Shown: positions 10,948 to 26,146, counted from the first letter of the stretch. The stretch: 64,000 nucleotides of DNA from Tubulanus polymorphus (GCF_964204645.1 NC_134031.1:6741001-6805000); one strand, 5' to 3'. Notes: generated from the letters alone by a model not told the origin. A program made the numbers and translations.

Positions 10948-13900
10948 TCACTGCCGATTTGGTTGAGTATAGTTTTCACTATATTCGGGTATTTTGTCCA
11001 ATATTTTTCTAGCGATTTCCATATACGCAAGTGACTGAAAATATAGAACATTCGCATTGTGATATTGTAGCTGTACTGGACTGAAGTTTTGACAAGATAA
11101 GACTCAGCCAGGAATTTGTTTACCCAAACTCTAGAAGCTTCAAAATATTGTCTAACTTTGAAAGAGATCTAAAGCCTAAAATTTTTCAAAAACTCCCCAT
11201 ATCGGTTATTCCTGGATCGGCCTATAAGGAGTTTTCAACGAACAAATTTCAAGCAAGTGCATCTGCATCACTTTCATATCCAAACTACTGTAGACTCTTT
11301 CTAAATCGGTACTGTTTATCTCGGTAAACCATTAATTTGGTAGTTTTGTAAGCAAACTTAAGCTTATATCCTTAACACAACAACCTTTATGTCTAGATCA
11401 GTAACCTTCTATTTGGATAAAAAAATCCTGGTGAAGTCTACTGTAAATTTCTAATTGCCTATTCCTAAAAAATGAAGGAGTTTCTGACATTTTGCTCAAA
11501 TGAAATTAATTTCAAACAATTTAAAAAGCATTTTCTGTTAAAGTAATCAAGAAGTTGTACCGGTAACGAGGTACCCTGTCTTTATCTCAAGGCCAAGCTT
11601 CAATTACCTGAGGATCATCTGGTTCAGATACGACTATCGGCTTGCCTTGATCTGAAGTTTCCCTGATGTTAATACTGAGAGGTATATCACCTATAAAATC
11701 AAATATATCAAAAATATCAGTAGAGCCTCATTAAAACAAACTTCCAGGGACCAGAAAATCTGCAGGACCCAGTTGCACAGTTCTGAGTAAAATATGACTC
11801 TAAGAGTTAACTCATAGAAAATCAACTAACTTTATAAAGTTAGTTGATTTTCTATGAGTTAACTCTAGAGTTAATTAACTCTTGAGTTAACTCACAACTG
11901 GGGAACCAGGCACTCTTTATTATCAGGGTGGCCACTTTTTTGAGTTGCTTTTCTACTATTCCCCGACATGCAAGTTGTTTGCCCCAACTTGATCTGCTAA
12001 GAATCCAATCAATTTATACAGTCAAATATGTAGGGATCATTCATTTATTACGTACGCATAAAATTTGAATTTTTCAACCCCCCTCCCCCTCTGTACGTAA
12101 AAATTTTTTCATATACATTAAGCATTACAGTACGCAACTGCACTGACCCCTCTCCCCTCCCCTAATGCGTACGTAATAAATGAATGACCCCGTAACACAA
12201 AGATAGATGGAAACTGGTGATTTTACGCCACAATCCAGCCATCTCAACAAATTTCCATTACTTTTCTCTGATTTTTAGCTTTTTATTTAACAAATTTCAC
12301 GGACTTTCTAAAGAAAAGAAACTTCCCAGACTTTCCCTGATTTCCAGGTTAGTGGCCACCCAGATTATGATCATATCCAGTATGAAATTATTGAAATTGT
12401 CCCATTAGGGGGGGAAATTCTAAGATAGTTATGATGACCGATAAATCGTTACATCCGTGGTCATTTCATACAGGTTCAACTCGAACCTGTATGAAATTAC
12501 CACGGATGTATAACTGTATAACTCCTTTGATAGATAAGATAATTCACTCAAACAGCACAACTTCTAATTTTGAGACGTTCTCACCCAAAACGTTCACGCC
12601 CATTTCTTTTCCGAGTTTCGAAGCTCCATCGACGCCGAAAATGTGTTCTTCGTGGCCGCAGTTTCTACACCGGTATAAACTCATATTCTGTACGATTCCG
12701 AGTATAGGAACGTTAACTTTACGGAACATTTCGGTTCCCTTTCGAGCGTCTAACAACGCGATGTCTTGCGGTGTCGTTACTATGACGGCGCCTAAAAAAT
12801 GAAGCGGAACTTCTCTGATAATGAACTCGCTTAAGCGCGGCACTGAGAAACACGGAAACACGAGACAGAAACCTGTTTCTGAATGCTCTCTTGGTCACGT
12901 GCGTTATGAAACATGATTGATTCCATGTTTCTCGTGTTTTGTGTTTCCCGGTGCCGTGTGTATTTGGCTTTAGATTACAAAGGGTCTAAACTAGGGGTCC
13001 AGGGACACTATGCCCACTTGGGAAATGGTTTGAAATGCTCAACGATCTAACAATTTAAATATTCAGCGCCCCCAGGTACAAATATAAGTAGACAAATTGA
13101 ATATGAGATTCAGTATTTAACTACTCCCCTGGAGGAAAGAACAAAAATTTGGTGATCCCAATTCAATGCGAGATCTATCCTATAACGGTGCTCATGATAA
13201 TCAAATATCGACGACAAGACTATCGTTAAAAGCTTGGTTTTGGTTTTTTCCTCCTAAAACCTTTTCCACCTACGAACGAGGACTGATGACACTAATGCCT
13301 AACTCGGGTTGCACTAAGATCCGAACGGTTCGTCTGCGATTCGGTCTGAGGAACACCCGTGTCGCATCGCAAGGTCGAGTCACCGATTTGGCCAAGAGTC
13401 GTTAGTTGGATCTTCGTACAGATGTTGATTTTCGTACAGAAAAATTCACGAATTTCTCGTCCCAGTAATAGATATATGTAGAAATTAACCACATAGTTAC
13501 ACACTTGAAACTGAGTGAAAATGTCTAATAGAACTTCTCTCTGTTGCGGGGGGATTGGTAAATATGTAGTAATAGTGGTTGGAAGTGTGAATATTGCAAA
13601 TGCGAGTGAAACTGTTACAAGCATTATCGTTGTGCGTTTCGATTTTGTAGTTTTCTGATCGGACGAAACCATTTTTGAACCTCTGAATAACTGAACTATT
13701 ATCATAGAATTTGATAGAATTATCAAAGTTAAAGGTAGGAGATAGACGTGGACAACAATGATGGTGAAATACGTTATTTGGTCAAATAATTCATAATAAC
13801 ATCCGAAAAACTGGTTGGAAAAATGTAACGACAAAGTTGGTAGAAGGTATAGAACCAGTGCATTCACTGCAGTAATTATAACTGTAGCAAATCGAGCGAA

Positions 13901-16900
13901 TCTCGGTGTACATATCAAACGAGATGTGAACGGGAAGAGCACAACTGCCGCACGTTCTAGAGATATGGCTACTATTAACCACGCACTGTTGCAGGCTACA
14001 AGATTCATTATCAATTCATAGATTTGACAACTGATCAGTGAATTCATGATGAATATCGGACCATCTTTAATGTGGAAGAGAACGAACTGTATAACAGGCA
14101 TCAGCGTAAAATTGATGCAGAACATAGAATCACAGACTGTCAAAACAATAAGATAGTTAGCATAAGATAAACTGCGGAATCTGCGGCTTATCATTATTAG
14201 GAAAGTGGCTGAATTTCCAAATGCCCCCAACAGGAACACTGTAGGCAGAATGACTAGTGACACAGTAAGGTAGATTCCAGACCTGCTCACCACCGACATG
14301 AGAACGATATAACTGTTATAAGATCTGCCGATTTGCATCTGAGTAGAATTCATGATTCATGAGGATCAAATGAGCGTATACTGACCGTCTGAGAGTGTAC
14401 AGACTGTCTGAGAGTGTATAGTCTGAGAGAACAGACTGTGCGAGAGTGTACTGACTGTGTGAGAGCCTGCTGACTGACTGACTGTGAATGTTCTGAAACT
14501 GACCGGGTTTTTTCGCGTAATGGAAAATTCATTTCTCTTTGGTATGAAGATATTCAGTCCTTACTACAATTCATTTGTTTCAGTCCTTACTTCAATTCAT
14601 TTGTAAGATTCATTCTTAACAGCGAATAGAAAATCAACTCTCATACACAAATCTTACACGATTTACATACGATTTTGTGAAGGTCTATCATTGTGTGAAA
14701 TATAATTATGTAACTGAATTAAATATAAATCTATGTTGCACAAGAATTCATTGTAAATGGTGAAATATATTAATAGTAATAGATCTAAACAGGTTGTAAA
14801 ACGTTATTCCATAGAAAACGTACGGTAATTCTATACTGTATTATTCTATACTATATTGCTTATGCTAACTCCATAATTGCTAACAAAGTTTAACCAAAAA
14901 CTGGGCATGTGAGATGAATCCTACGACAGTTATAACATTTATCAAATATGAAGACAATAAGTGAAAAACCTGTCGATAATTTGCTCAAAAACCTCTTACA
15001 CATGAAATGCAAATAAGGACTGATGACACCAAGATAGACGCCAATTTGCATCATGCTTGACAGATCGAAAGATCTGTCTGATATGTTGTTTAAGATGTGT
15101 CTTGGGTAGATACATGTATAAACTAAATGTCAAGACAATCCATTTTGAAGTGTCTTCAAAACTTCCCAAAATAACTGGATTCGGTCTATGCACGGACGGA
15201 CGGACGAGGGACGAAAAGTGAATGCAATAGCCTGCTGGGACTAGTCCCAAGTGGGCTAAAAACCGGATTAACCTCATCGGTCCCTAACCATCCGAATCTA
15301 AAAAGCGAATTCTACCGTAGTAGTCGACTTGCCATTTATAGGTATATTTTGTGATAGAGAAAGCTGCGTATCTCCGGTTCCGGGAGGCATATCTACGATT
15401 AGATAATCCAACGGACCCCACAATACTTGACGTATCAACTTCTGTATTGCCTGCATCACCATTAAACCCCTCCAAACTACAGGCGCATTGTCTTCGACCA
15501 AAAATCCCATCGACATGCTAGAAAACCGAAAAATAACAGCAATTCAAAAACTCAATGCGGTCTAACTTCAAATTTGCTCATTATTTAATTCTTACCATTT
15601 TATTCCATAATTCATAAGAGGTTTCATCAAATTTTCTAGAAAAAAAGAAGGTTTTTTTTGTAAATATTACTCAAAAGTTCAATTGTTTTCCACCCGTGTG
15701 GGAATTCACGTATTCACCTAATTATTGCAGCATTCACCTGAATTCACCTAATATTGCAAGACTGACTATCATACTAACAGAATGGTGCGTTAAGAGGATA
15801 AGCCAATCACAAATTGTGTTTCACGTGAAATATTTGCCCCACTAGAGCAAAAACGAAGGGGAATGTGATTGTGCCCTGTAAATTTATGTGCTGTGAGAAT
15901 GATTAAATTCAACAAGGAAAATTTGTTTCGCATTCTTACGTGGGTTCAGTTCAGGTCGTCCCGATAAATTCATCATTTTCGGTATCGAAGGTCCGTAAAC
16001 ATCTGCGTCCAATAATCCAACAGTTTTACCTTCATCCTGAAATTACAATGGAATACATGCCGCTACACGCATACAGTTGACCCTTTTCTTTAATTTCTTT
16101 GAGCAACATTCAAGTTGGATGGCACAGTATATATCATTCCCGTAAGGTTACAAAATTTAGATCTACAAAATGTGGAACTCGTAATGTTAAGCCCAAAACA
16201 CACACAGCTAAACATTTGTATCTTCAAAGAACAGAAAACACGTTTTTCAAAAAGACGTTGAGTTTTACCCATAAACGATAACACGTTCAATTTCGAACAT
16301 TTCGGCAAAACGAAAATGCGTAGAAAACTGTTCTTGCACAATCGATGCATTCAGTAATTCAACATCATTTTTGTGTCATGTCACGTAAAGCGATGTGGAT
16401 ATTTAGCAAAACTACACGAAACATCCAACGCACACGGGACTAAAACTGTTTTCTACACATAGGGTTTTTCGCGAATTAAGCACCGCAATTTTCGTGTAAA
16501 AACGTTTTTCTATTCGGCGTTTCTGTTTTGACTTCAACGCTCACGGCGAAACAAAACATTTCACGAGGAAAAACCGTTTTGCCTTGCCGTGTGCGTTGGG
16601 CTTTTTATACTGCAAAACTGGCTTATTTAGTGAGAATCTACGCACCTTGACTAGATCGTTAATACTCAGGGCAATATTAACAGCGGTTGTTGATTTTCCT
16701 ACTCCGCCTTTCCCAGACGCTATCACGATCACTTGTTTGACTCCAGCTATGGGAAACTTGACCGGTAAACCTCGCCTCGCCGCTGGATTTTCATTATTAT
16801 TCAGAGCCTGCAATGAAAAAATCGATTACTTTCAATTTCATTACTTTCACTATACCACCAATTATAGTACATTTAAAAAAACTTGAGTGAAAATTCAAGA

Positions 16901-19312
16901 ATGTAAATTTGCAATAGGGCCTATCTTCTCACAATCATTGGAAGATTTGTGTATAGGAGTTACCACAATAACTCAAAGTATGAATAAATTCAATCAAGAT
17001 TACTACAATTTCTAGTAATATTGAAAGCCTCTTTTCCATAGAGGGGTATCATGGGGAACTTAAGTGTTTGCACCCTCACTAGTAGGGCACATCATATACC
17101 GGTAATCATAAGGGCACTCTGAAACAAAGCTCTCATCACAAAACATTACCTCATGTTTGGAAATACAGAGGACCAGCATATGAATTAAATCTTTTTTAGG
17201 TATTTATTTCAAAATTTTCATTTTCCCATGAAATTTCAGGGCAAAGTGAAATTCTTCACGGGGTGCGCACCCCCTGCACCCTCCACTAGGATTCGCCCTT
17301 GGTTTACTTGAATGAGGTATGAAAGATTGATTCTCAATTCATTTGGGCTAAAAATCGCCGTCCTCTGTATTTCTAGGTATAATCATCAGATTTAGGGTTA
17401 ACAGTGATGACATGATTTTGTAAATGTTCTACTTGAACTCCACATGCCGCCTATGCGTAACGGTTATATTAGGCCTATGAGGTCCTGCTGATTGCAATTA
17501 GCCTAAATCTTTCCACTTAATTACTAGATCTAATGCAATTCACCGATGCATGTAAACCTGTGCTTAATTTGAACTACAAGTTGATTCAATAGAAATCAAG
17601 AGGAACTGTACATCAAACATGAATGGGAAATAAATGAGTCATTTTTGAAATCCATAGGGGTTACTAAACTACCGCGTGCACAAATCAAGTTTTAATCAGA
17701 TTTCACAGTTTGACGTTAATAACTGTATACACCACTTGTGCATTTCATTTATCGACAAAACCGCCCCTAATATTGAAGAGCGGTAACCGATGAGGCTAAC
17801 TCCGTGAAAACAACAGTCCATCAAACTTGAATTCATAGGCCTAAATGTTTTTGCGATTAATCACTTAAATTAACAGTCATTAAAAATCCTAAAATATAGG
17901 CCTAGTTATCAATTTATCTAACAAATTTCAGTGCAGTGTAGGCCTACAGATTTTACATATTCCAATTTTTGAAGTACAGAAACCAATTAAGTTAACAAAC
18001 TTCATGAGAAAAACAGTCCATTAAATTTGAATTCATCAATAGTTTTCGATTAATCACAAATCAGATGTCAAATCTTATGTAACAATTATTCCAGAGCCAT
18101 GTCGATTTCCTGTATTCAAATAAAATCAGCCCATCATCATAGGTGTCCCCAGGAATTTTCATAGGGGGTTCGAATGAGCATCAATCCAGCATCCATGCAC
18201 AATATCGGGTGTTTGGTGGGCCTCCACCAAAAAACTCTTTGAAAATTGGAGGCTTTAAAGTAAAGACGTTTTCCAGGCTCTAAAGGAATCATTTAGAGAT
18301 ATCAGACTAGTCAAATTGACAAGAAATATCTTGGACATTGATTACGTAGTAACTTGAGAAGTGAGCTATCTCGTAAAGGGGGTGCGTCCGCTACCTCCGC
18401 ACCCCCTGGCCTTGGCCTTGGGGACACCTATGATCATGAACCAAATTTATTAGGCCAAATAAAAAAAATTAGTTGTTTATCGTCCCCCGCCCGACCCTAC
18501 GAAAAATACCCGACCCAATTTTTTTTTTTTTATTGTGTTCTATTTTGGTTCCAATCGAAAATATTTGCCATAGCTACCATTCCATGTCGATTGTAGGACA
18601 GTATAGCAGGAAACAAAACGATTTATCGATCGACGAAGTGCCTTCGCTGAATAACAATATTCGGTTATGGAGCGTACACAGCGTGGATTTCCGGTTGTGG
18701 AGCATATTTCGATCGATTTTAAAAGTTAATAAAGTTCTATGAATTGAATTGTATTTGTATCGCTTGTGGCGCCACACTTCCAGTCGATGGAAAACATGCT
18801 TTATTTTATCAATCGTATATCATTTACAACACTCGATCTAAAATAAAAAATAAAAATAAAAACCTCCCGACCGACCCAAGCTTTTTGAAAAAAAGGATGA
18901 TAAACAACTAATTTTTTTTATTTGGCCTTAAGATAATGAATGAATCCCGAACAAAAATTGATACTTCGTTACCTGGTTACTCATTTCTGCTGAGCTTAAA
19001 AATTGACCCAGCTGCCCGCCTTTATATACCCGAATCTATATACCCTACATTACTTTTATGAGATATAGGCCTGTGTGTACATTTTGGCACACCCTGTACA
19101 CTCTAACCTAACCCAGGTCTATTTCACCACATTCAAATAGAAATTACGAAATATCTACAATCTGTCATCACCTAAACTACAATGTATTACAAGCAGTTAG
19201 AACTTACGAACTTATTCGGAGTAGTTGAATACTGATATTTCGATCCAAACTGTGTACAAATGCGAATTAAAGACGGAGAAATCAGCCGGCAGGAATTTTC
19301 GAAGGCAGCCAT
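10948..19312 (-). CDS. NUBPL: Mitochondrial iron-sulfur protein NUBPL (IND1), eight exons
   Basis: CDS exons: 19208-19312, 16646-16807, 15940-16036, 15596-15635, 15333-15517, 12585-12791, 11608-11690 and 10948-11034. Phases all agree and the total is 966 nt (321 aa), matching the roughly 319-aa vertebrate protein. Exon 1 encodes a basic, serine-rich mitochondrial presequence. The deviant Walker [11 protein letters not shown] is in exon 2, [10 protein letters not shown] in exon 3, and [11 protein letters not shown] plus [14 protein letters not shown] in exon 5. The [18 protein letters not shown] segment with the CxxC that binds the Fe-S cluster is in exon 6. NUBPL delivers 4Fe-4S clusters to respiratory complex I. 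Intron 5 begins with GC (G|GCAAGT) rather than GT and contains an intronless GPCR gene on the same strand. Introns 1 and 5-7 carry many small transposons. Confidence 0.97.
11268..11540. repeat. Dispersed repeat, copy related to 9015-9250
   Basis: It shares several blocks with 9015-9250 in the same orientation. It lies in NUBPL intron 7. No coding potential; probably an old transposon fragment. Confidence 0.5.
11764..11911. mobile_element. Palindromic MITE, GGGCCCAGTT family
   Basis: Near-perfect hairpin centred at about 11837 with 'aactaactttataaagttag' at the centre and GGACCCAGTTGCACAG / CAACTGGGGAACC-type ends. Related to 508-629. Lies in NUBPL intron 6. Confidence 0.7.
12033..12191. mobile_element. 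MITE, CATTCATTTATTACGTACG family, copy 2
   Basis: Inverted ends GGGATCATTCATTTATTACG and CGTAATAAATGAATGACCCC. Second copy of the element at 7339-7492. Confidence 0.8.
12451..12510. repeat. Short near-perfect palindrome
   Basis: Two arms of about 27 bp ('acatccgtggt...caggttc' and its complement) around a tiny centre near 12480. A small foldback insertion next to NUBPL exon 6; no function is evident. Confidence 0.7.
12836..12962. mobile_element. Small foldback/MITE-like element
   Basis: Ends 'gcggcactgagaaacac' and 'gtgtttcccggtgccgtg' are inverted copies, and internal 'gaaacacgag' / 'ctcgtgttt' also pair. It lies just upstream of NUBPL exon 6 within intron 5. Confidence 0.5.
13292..14353 (-). 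CDS. Class A (rhodopsin-like) GPCR, intronless, nested in NUBPL intron 5
   Basis: A single 353-codon frame with seven hydrophobic segments. TM1 holds the [11 protein letters not shown] Asn, TM2 reads [12 protein letters not shown] (family LxxxD), and a conserved Cys at the top of TM3 pairs with FGCYYE in loop 2. The end of TM3 reads LERAAVV in place of DRY, and TM7 reads NFYIYLLLG in place of NPxxY. The tail is basic and Cys-containing ([11 protein letters not shown]), a possible palmitoylation site. This is the style of the expanded invertebrate peptide-receptor-like GPCRs. The ligand is unknown, and G-protein coupling is inferred from the family. It lies wholly inside a 2.5-kb NUBPL intron on the same strand, so it needs its own promoter; a CTGACTGT-type simple repeat sits just upstream. 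Confidence 0.9.
   Translation of the reverse strand: MNSTQMQIGRSYNSYIVLMSVVSRSGIYLTVSLVILPTVFLLGAFGNSATFLIMISRRFRSLSYANYLIVLTVCDSMFCINFTLMPVIQFVLFHIKDGPIFIMNSLISCQIYELIMNLVACNSAWLIVAISLERAAVVLFPFTSRLICTPRFARFATVIITAVNALVLYLLPTLSLHFSNQFFGCYYELFDQITYFTIIVVHVYLLPLTLIILSNSMIIVQLFRGSKMVSSDQKTTKSKRTTIMLVTVSLAFAIFTLPTTITTYLPIPPQQREVLLDIFTQFQVCNYVVNFYIYLLLGREIREFFCTKINICTKIQLTTLGQIGDSTLRCDTGVPQTESQTNRSDLSATRVRH
14375..14490. repeat. Simple repeat of CTGACTGT/GAGAGTGTA units
   Basis: Degenerate short tandem units (gagagtgta, cagactgt, ctgactga) immediately 5' of the nested GPCR gene. Confidence 0.75.
16190..16602. mobile_element. Possible non-autonomous element in NUBPL intron 2
   Basis: 'agcccaaaacacacacagc' near 16190 and 'gccgtgtgcgttgggct' near 16586 look like diverged inverted ends, with 'ccaacgcacacgg' repeated inside. 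No coding content. Confidence 0.35.
16808..18452. other. NUBPL intron 1, no gene
   Basis: No coding signal on either strand. Contains ordinary AT-rich sequence and short repeated phrases such as 'taggcctatg', and ends at the transposon at 18453. Confidence 0.4.
18453..18927. mobile_element. Non-autonomous DNA transposon, 475 bp, TTA target duplication
   Basis: Terminal inverted repeats of about 29 bp (GGCCAAATAAAAAAAATTAG at the left, mirrored at 18899-18927) are flanked by TTA on both sides (18450-18452 and 18928-18930). No transposase frame. Inserted in NUBPL intron 1. Confidence 0.8.
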
Positions 19313-19777
19313 CGTTACTTTTATTTCCTCCAGATGGCAGCACTTCCTGGTTGTAATGGCCCGTTACGCCCGGCCGCACTCTGCCCCTTATTAAAACAAA
19401 CGCACTTCAGATATATGAATGGATAAAACAATTTTATACAAACTCATTTTATACTAATGCATTCTACTATTCATTGCGCGTATTTTTGATACCGGTTTTG
19501 GTTGCTAAGCCAGATCAGTCAGTGACGTCATCGTTTCCAACTCGCGCGTTGCGTGTTGACGGTTATAGCGAATGTGTCAACAGCGCCAACGTGGAACTCT
19601 AATAATATACGGCACGTCGACAAAGACGGCAAAATTATTGCCACGCTGGTCAAAACACGATTACATCCCAAACGAAATGTATATAAGCCTAACCTTATCC
19701 CAAAACAAGTCAAATACTGGCCAGATACGAAGCGCTACACTTCAATCCAGAGAATAAAATACTTCTTAGAATACAAA
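19313..19777. promoter_or_regulatory. Shared divergent promoter region of NUBPL and the ARF gene
   Basis: The two start codons face away from each other 465 bp apart. The interval holds two 5' UTRs and GC-richer sequence around 19320-19390, suggesting a bidirectional housekeeping promoter. No TATA box is convincing. Confidence 0.4.
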
Positions 19778-22150
<2,373 letters not shown>

Positions 22151-22798
22151 TCGAAGAACTTCCGATCTAGTCTGATTCAAAAATGTGATATTATGACTAT
22201 ACGATTCTGAGTGAGAATCTAGTTTCTTTGTTTATCTTAAGTTATGCTCCATTCCAAACTGTGATATATTAAATGACGTGATCAGAATTAATGTTACTTT
22301 ATATGACAACCAATGCCGGCGAGCCAGTTCACCAAGTATTTTGTTAAAACTAGACTAGAGCCGAATTATTGAACTTTCGCACCTGAGTGGAATTTGTTGT
22401 TCGATCATTTGATAAAAATGTAATGAATTCTTACCGATGATTGTATTATCCAATATCTATAACTACATCGCTCTGGTTTTTGTTTGGTTTTGGTTTCTCT
22501 GCCGAGAAGCTTTTTGGACAGCTAGCGTGGTTGCGATGCAAGGAAGCCATGTTCAAGGAAGCCGGTAGTTCCTTGATGAGTTCTTATACTTAATTTGTTT
22601 GTTATTTCTAATCAAATCTTTTTTAATGTCGTTTTTATACCTTGGAACTATACGTATTTTCGTGAAAATCTCAGTAATCAGGTACGATTTTGTAATATTC
22701 ATACATGAAATCATAATGCTGCAAAAATGTTATTAATATTTGAATGTATTTTGTCTGTACATATGTTTAACAATCGTAAAGTTTATATCATTTAATGC

Positions 22799-22804
22799 AA
22801 TAAA
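22799..22804 (+). terminator. Poly(A) signal of the ARF gene
   Basis: AATAAA about 650 bp after the stop codon, followed by 'tgtatatag' sequence. Confidence 0.55.
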
Positions 22805-23884
22805 TATCTCTGTATATAGTACGACGAATACTTCTATCTTATCTGAAAGTCTATGGTTTACCAGGTTTATCTAAAGAATACGCACGACTCATCGACGGGT
22901 TTTTCTAACGAATATCGTCTTTCACTCGTTTCTAATCACACAACCAACGGTTTTGGAACTGAACGGGTCGATTTTCGATTTTCCCGGGACAGTTTCATAT
23001 TGGTTCAACGGTGGATTTTTTAAAGGAATCAAACATTCATAATCGCAATCGTGTTCGCGAACGAAGAGAATTCGTGCCTTCCTCAATTTACTGAGTTCAA
23101 AAAGAAGGGAAATGAAGGTGAGATTCCCCAAAAAATATTTTTAATGACACTGAATGTTTTGCAAACGTATAACTCACACTGTGACCTGAGCAATAAGCGT
23201 CCGAGTATAGATATGTTTTCAGAATTCTATATATTATTGATTTTCAATTTAGAAGTTTGTAAATTGGTTGTCCAGAAAACCCACGCCTGTCACAACAGGC
23301 AATGAACCAGGGACAGAAAATGGGAACAGAGAATCCTTCGATGAAACCGAATTTAGCCGCGTTAAAGGACCCGTGGCCGGAGACCAAGAGATCGTTCACC
23401 CACCTATGATTAAGCAACGAGAAATGGCCGTTAGTAAAACACGTATATGAAAATATTTAAAAAAAAAGAAAAAACACTAGTTTTAATCACAGATCTCAAA
23501 TCAAATTTGAATCGAGTTCCGGTTTTTAATGTTTGATCGATATATTTTGAAATGATATCAACACTTTTCAATGTTACCATGCTAATTGCGTGCTTGGGTC
23601 ATCTCTTTTTACGTAAGTCATGTTTCATTTATGCAATAAAAGTTCTTAATGTTTGGTGTATCGGAATTGATACTATAATTGATAGTACATTAGCATTGTG
23701 CACTATCAGATACTCATCCATTTTTACGAACACCAAATTCCTAAAAGATCGAGTGTAGCCTATGAAATGGCTTTTTTTGTTTTTAACGATAGATAATGTT
23801 ACATAAATACGTAACAATAATCGTTCTTGAGAAATTCTTGCTGTATAATAACTGATCGATCACTTTCTTTTCTGTTTCTTCAAG
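22805..23884. other. Interval between ARF and RO60
   Basis: Probably the RO60 promoter and 5' UTR exons. A minus-strand frame at 22922-23100 preceded by a good acceptor (polypyrimidine then CAG) could be a terminal exon of an unknown gene, but nothing joins to it. A plus-strand stretch at 23268-23450 could be RO60 5' sequence. Confidence 0.25.
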
Positions 23885-26059
23885 GTCGAGCGGGTTGGAA
23901 ACGTTGGTGGCGAACCGATGAAGTCTTCGGAAACGGATGTCGGAGAACCGATCAAGGTTAGATAACTTCAAGTTCAAGTTTATTTCGCGGACAGCGAAAT
24001 ACGGGGCTTATATTATCACAATCACCATCTACTTTTAATTCAACCCCTGTCCCACAGACCAGATTGATAGCAACACATTGTTCTGAAGCTTAATAATAGT
24101 GTTAATACGAAGCATTTATGAAGTACATACTTATTATTGTGTAGTCCTTCCATATGACAAACCAACACCAAGGGTACCTTGTATGTTTCGTTGCGTCTTA
24201 TCAAATGCGTTTTTATCTCTTGTGAACTAATTTTTGCGATAACTTTCATTATTTTCAAGGTTGACGTTTTTGAACAAAAACAACGATTAACAAAAGATGA
24301 ATCAGAGAAGATATCTGTAATCGACGATACAATGATCGGCAGTCATCAAAAACGAACCAAGGGAACTGCTAAATTTGAAAGAACGATTCTACAAATAGAG
24401 TCACTGCCCGGTCGAAAACAAGTGCGCAACGATGCCGGCGGATACGTATGGCGAGTTGATAATTTGACGCGATTAAAGAGGTTTATCTCGCTCGGTTCGG
24501 AAAGCGCAGTATATTCCAAACACGCTGGCGGGTCATCGATGATGCTAGATGCAAACAGTAACGATCTGAACGACCAGAACGTTAACGCTTTGAGCTGCGC
24601 GCTGGAAGAGGGTCGCGGTTTGGAGGTTGTCCGTATTCTGAAAGCTTTTAGCGTCGGCGGCAGAACTGCTAAACAAGACAACATCTTATTTTGTTTGGCT
24701 TTTTGCGTAAAATGCGGAAACGCCCAAGTGAAGAAGACCGCGTACGAAGCTATGCCGGAAATATGCCGTATCCCGACACATTTATTCGTGTTTATCCGTG
24801 AGTGTCAGAAGTTGAGTCTGCTACAAACGACTAAGAAAGGCTGGGGACGGGCGCACCGCCGTGCCGTATGTAACTGGTATACTCAATACGCGGATGATCC
24901 GGCAAAGCTGGCGTTACATATTACCAAATATAAGAATCGCGCGGGGTGGTCGCACAGAGACGTCCTACGTCTGTGTCACGTGACACCTGAAACGGACGAG
25001 CTGAACGCGTTGTTTAGATACGTCACGCGCGGCCTCAACGAATGCGAAAGCATGATCCGAGAAAAAGAGTTCAGCGTGAATCCGAATTTCGAAGCGATGA
25101 TGGAGTTCTTGCGAGCGGTTGAGCGGGCGACGGTGTGCAGAACGGACGCGGAAGAAATCGAACTGATCGGTTTGATCCAACGATACCGACTCGTCCGGGA
25201 ACACGTGCCGACCGAAATGTTGAAATCCGCCGCGATTTGGCTGGCATTGCTAGAAGACATGCCTATGGAGGCTATGATTAGAAATGTTGGTCGGATGACG
25301 AGTATCGGCGCGCTGCGGCCTGGTAGCGAACAGGAAGCTCGCGTAGCGCACCGTCTTCGCGATGAACAGCGACTAAAAGACGCTTGCATCCACCCGTTCA
25401 AACTACTCGTCGCTTTCCTGATTTACAAACAGGGAAGAGGCGACAAAGGCAACTTGGAATGGGCTCCTTGTCCCAAAATATCCGACTCCCTGATGAATGC
25501 GTTCTATTCGGCGTTCGAATTCGTCGAACCGACCGGGAAACGGTTTTGTCTGGCAATGGACGTTAGCGGTTCGATGACCTGGTGTTCGATGATGGGCATA
25601 GACGGGTTGACGCCTAGAGTAGCCGCCAGTTGTATGATGATGGTCACCGCTAAACGCGAACGAAATCACGAAATTCTCGGATTCTCCGAAGATCTGGTCC
25701 CGATCGACATCAGCGCCGACGACGATCTACGAACGGTTACCCGTAAAGTATCGCGGATCAGAATGGGCTCGACGGATTGCGCGGCGCCGATCCTCTGGGC
25801 GACGACTAACAAGAAACAATTCGACGTGTTCGTAGTGTATACGGATTCGGAGACGGCTGTGGGACCGGTGCATCCCAGCGAAGCGCTGAAGAGGTACAGA
25901 CTCAAGTCCGGCCGCGATGCCAGGCTGATTGTCTGCGCGATGACCAGCAATGGTTTTACGCTCGCCGATCCGGAAGATAAAGGTATGCTCGATATGACCG
26001 GATTTGACACTGAAGCTCCGGGAATTATTCGAGATTTTTCTTGCGGCTACCTCGATTGA
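23885..26059 (+). CDS. RO60: 60-kDa SS-A/Ro ribonucleoprotein (TROVE + VWA domains)
   Basis: The main exon 24260-26059 (600 codons to TGA) encodes GYVWRVDNLTRLKRFISLG, the start of the TROVE HEAT-repeat ring, then EVCRIPTHLF-like CRIPTHLFVFI, and ends with a von Willebrand A domain. The MIDAS is complete: DVSGS at about 25559, the Thr of MGSTDC, and the Asp of VYTDSET. Ro60 is a ring that binds Y RNAs on its outside and misfolded RNA ends in its hole, for RNA quality control. An upstream phase-0 exon at 23885-23956 can splice to it, giving an acidic N-terminal extension of about 90 residues before the TROVE domain, longer than in vertebrates. The true start codon is uncertain (ATG in the small exon, ATG at 24331, or further upstream). 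No Y RNA is recognisable nearby. Confidence 0.95.
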
Positions 26060-26146
26060 AGAATATTTCATATGGCTGAGCTAAACACCAAGAGGACGCA
26101 GGGCATATTTCGAAAGGCTCTGATTATATATGAACATGTTTTATAG

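Noticed and set aside
10854-11057. Separate minus-strand small protein
   Set aside because: The same DNA read in another frame is the last NUBPL exon (10948-11034) with correct acceptor and phase.
22922-23131. Minus-strand frame with a good acceptor (possible last exon)
   Set aside because: No upstream exon or family match could be joined; kept only as a note.
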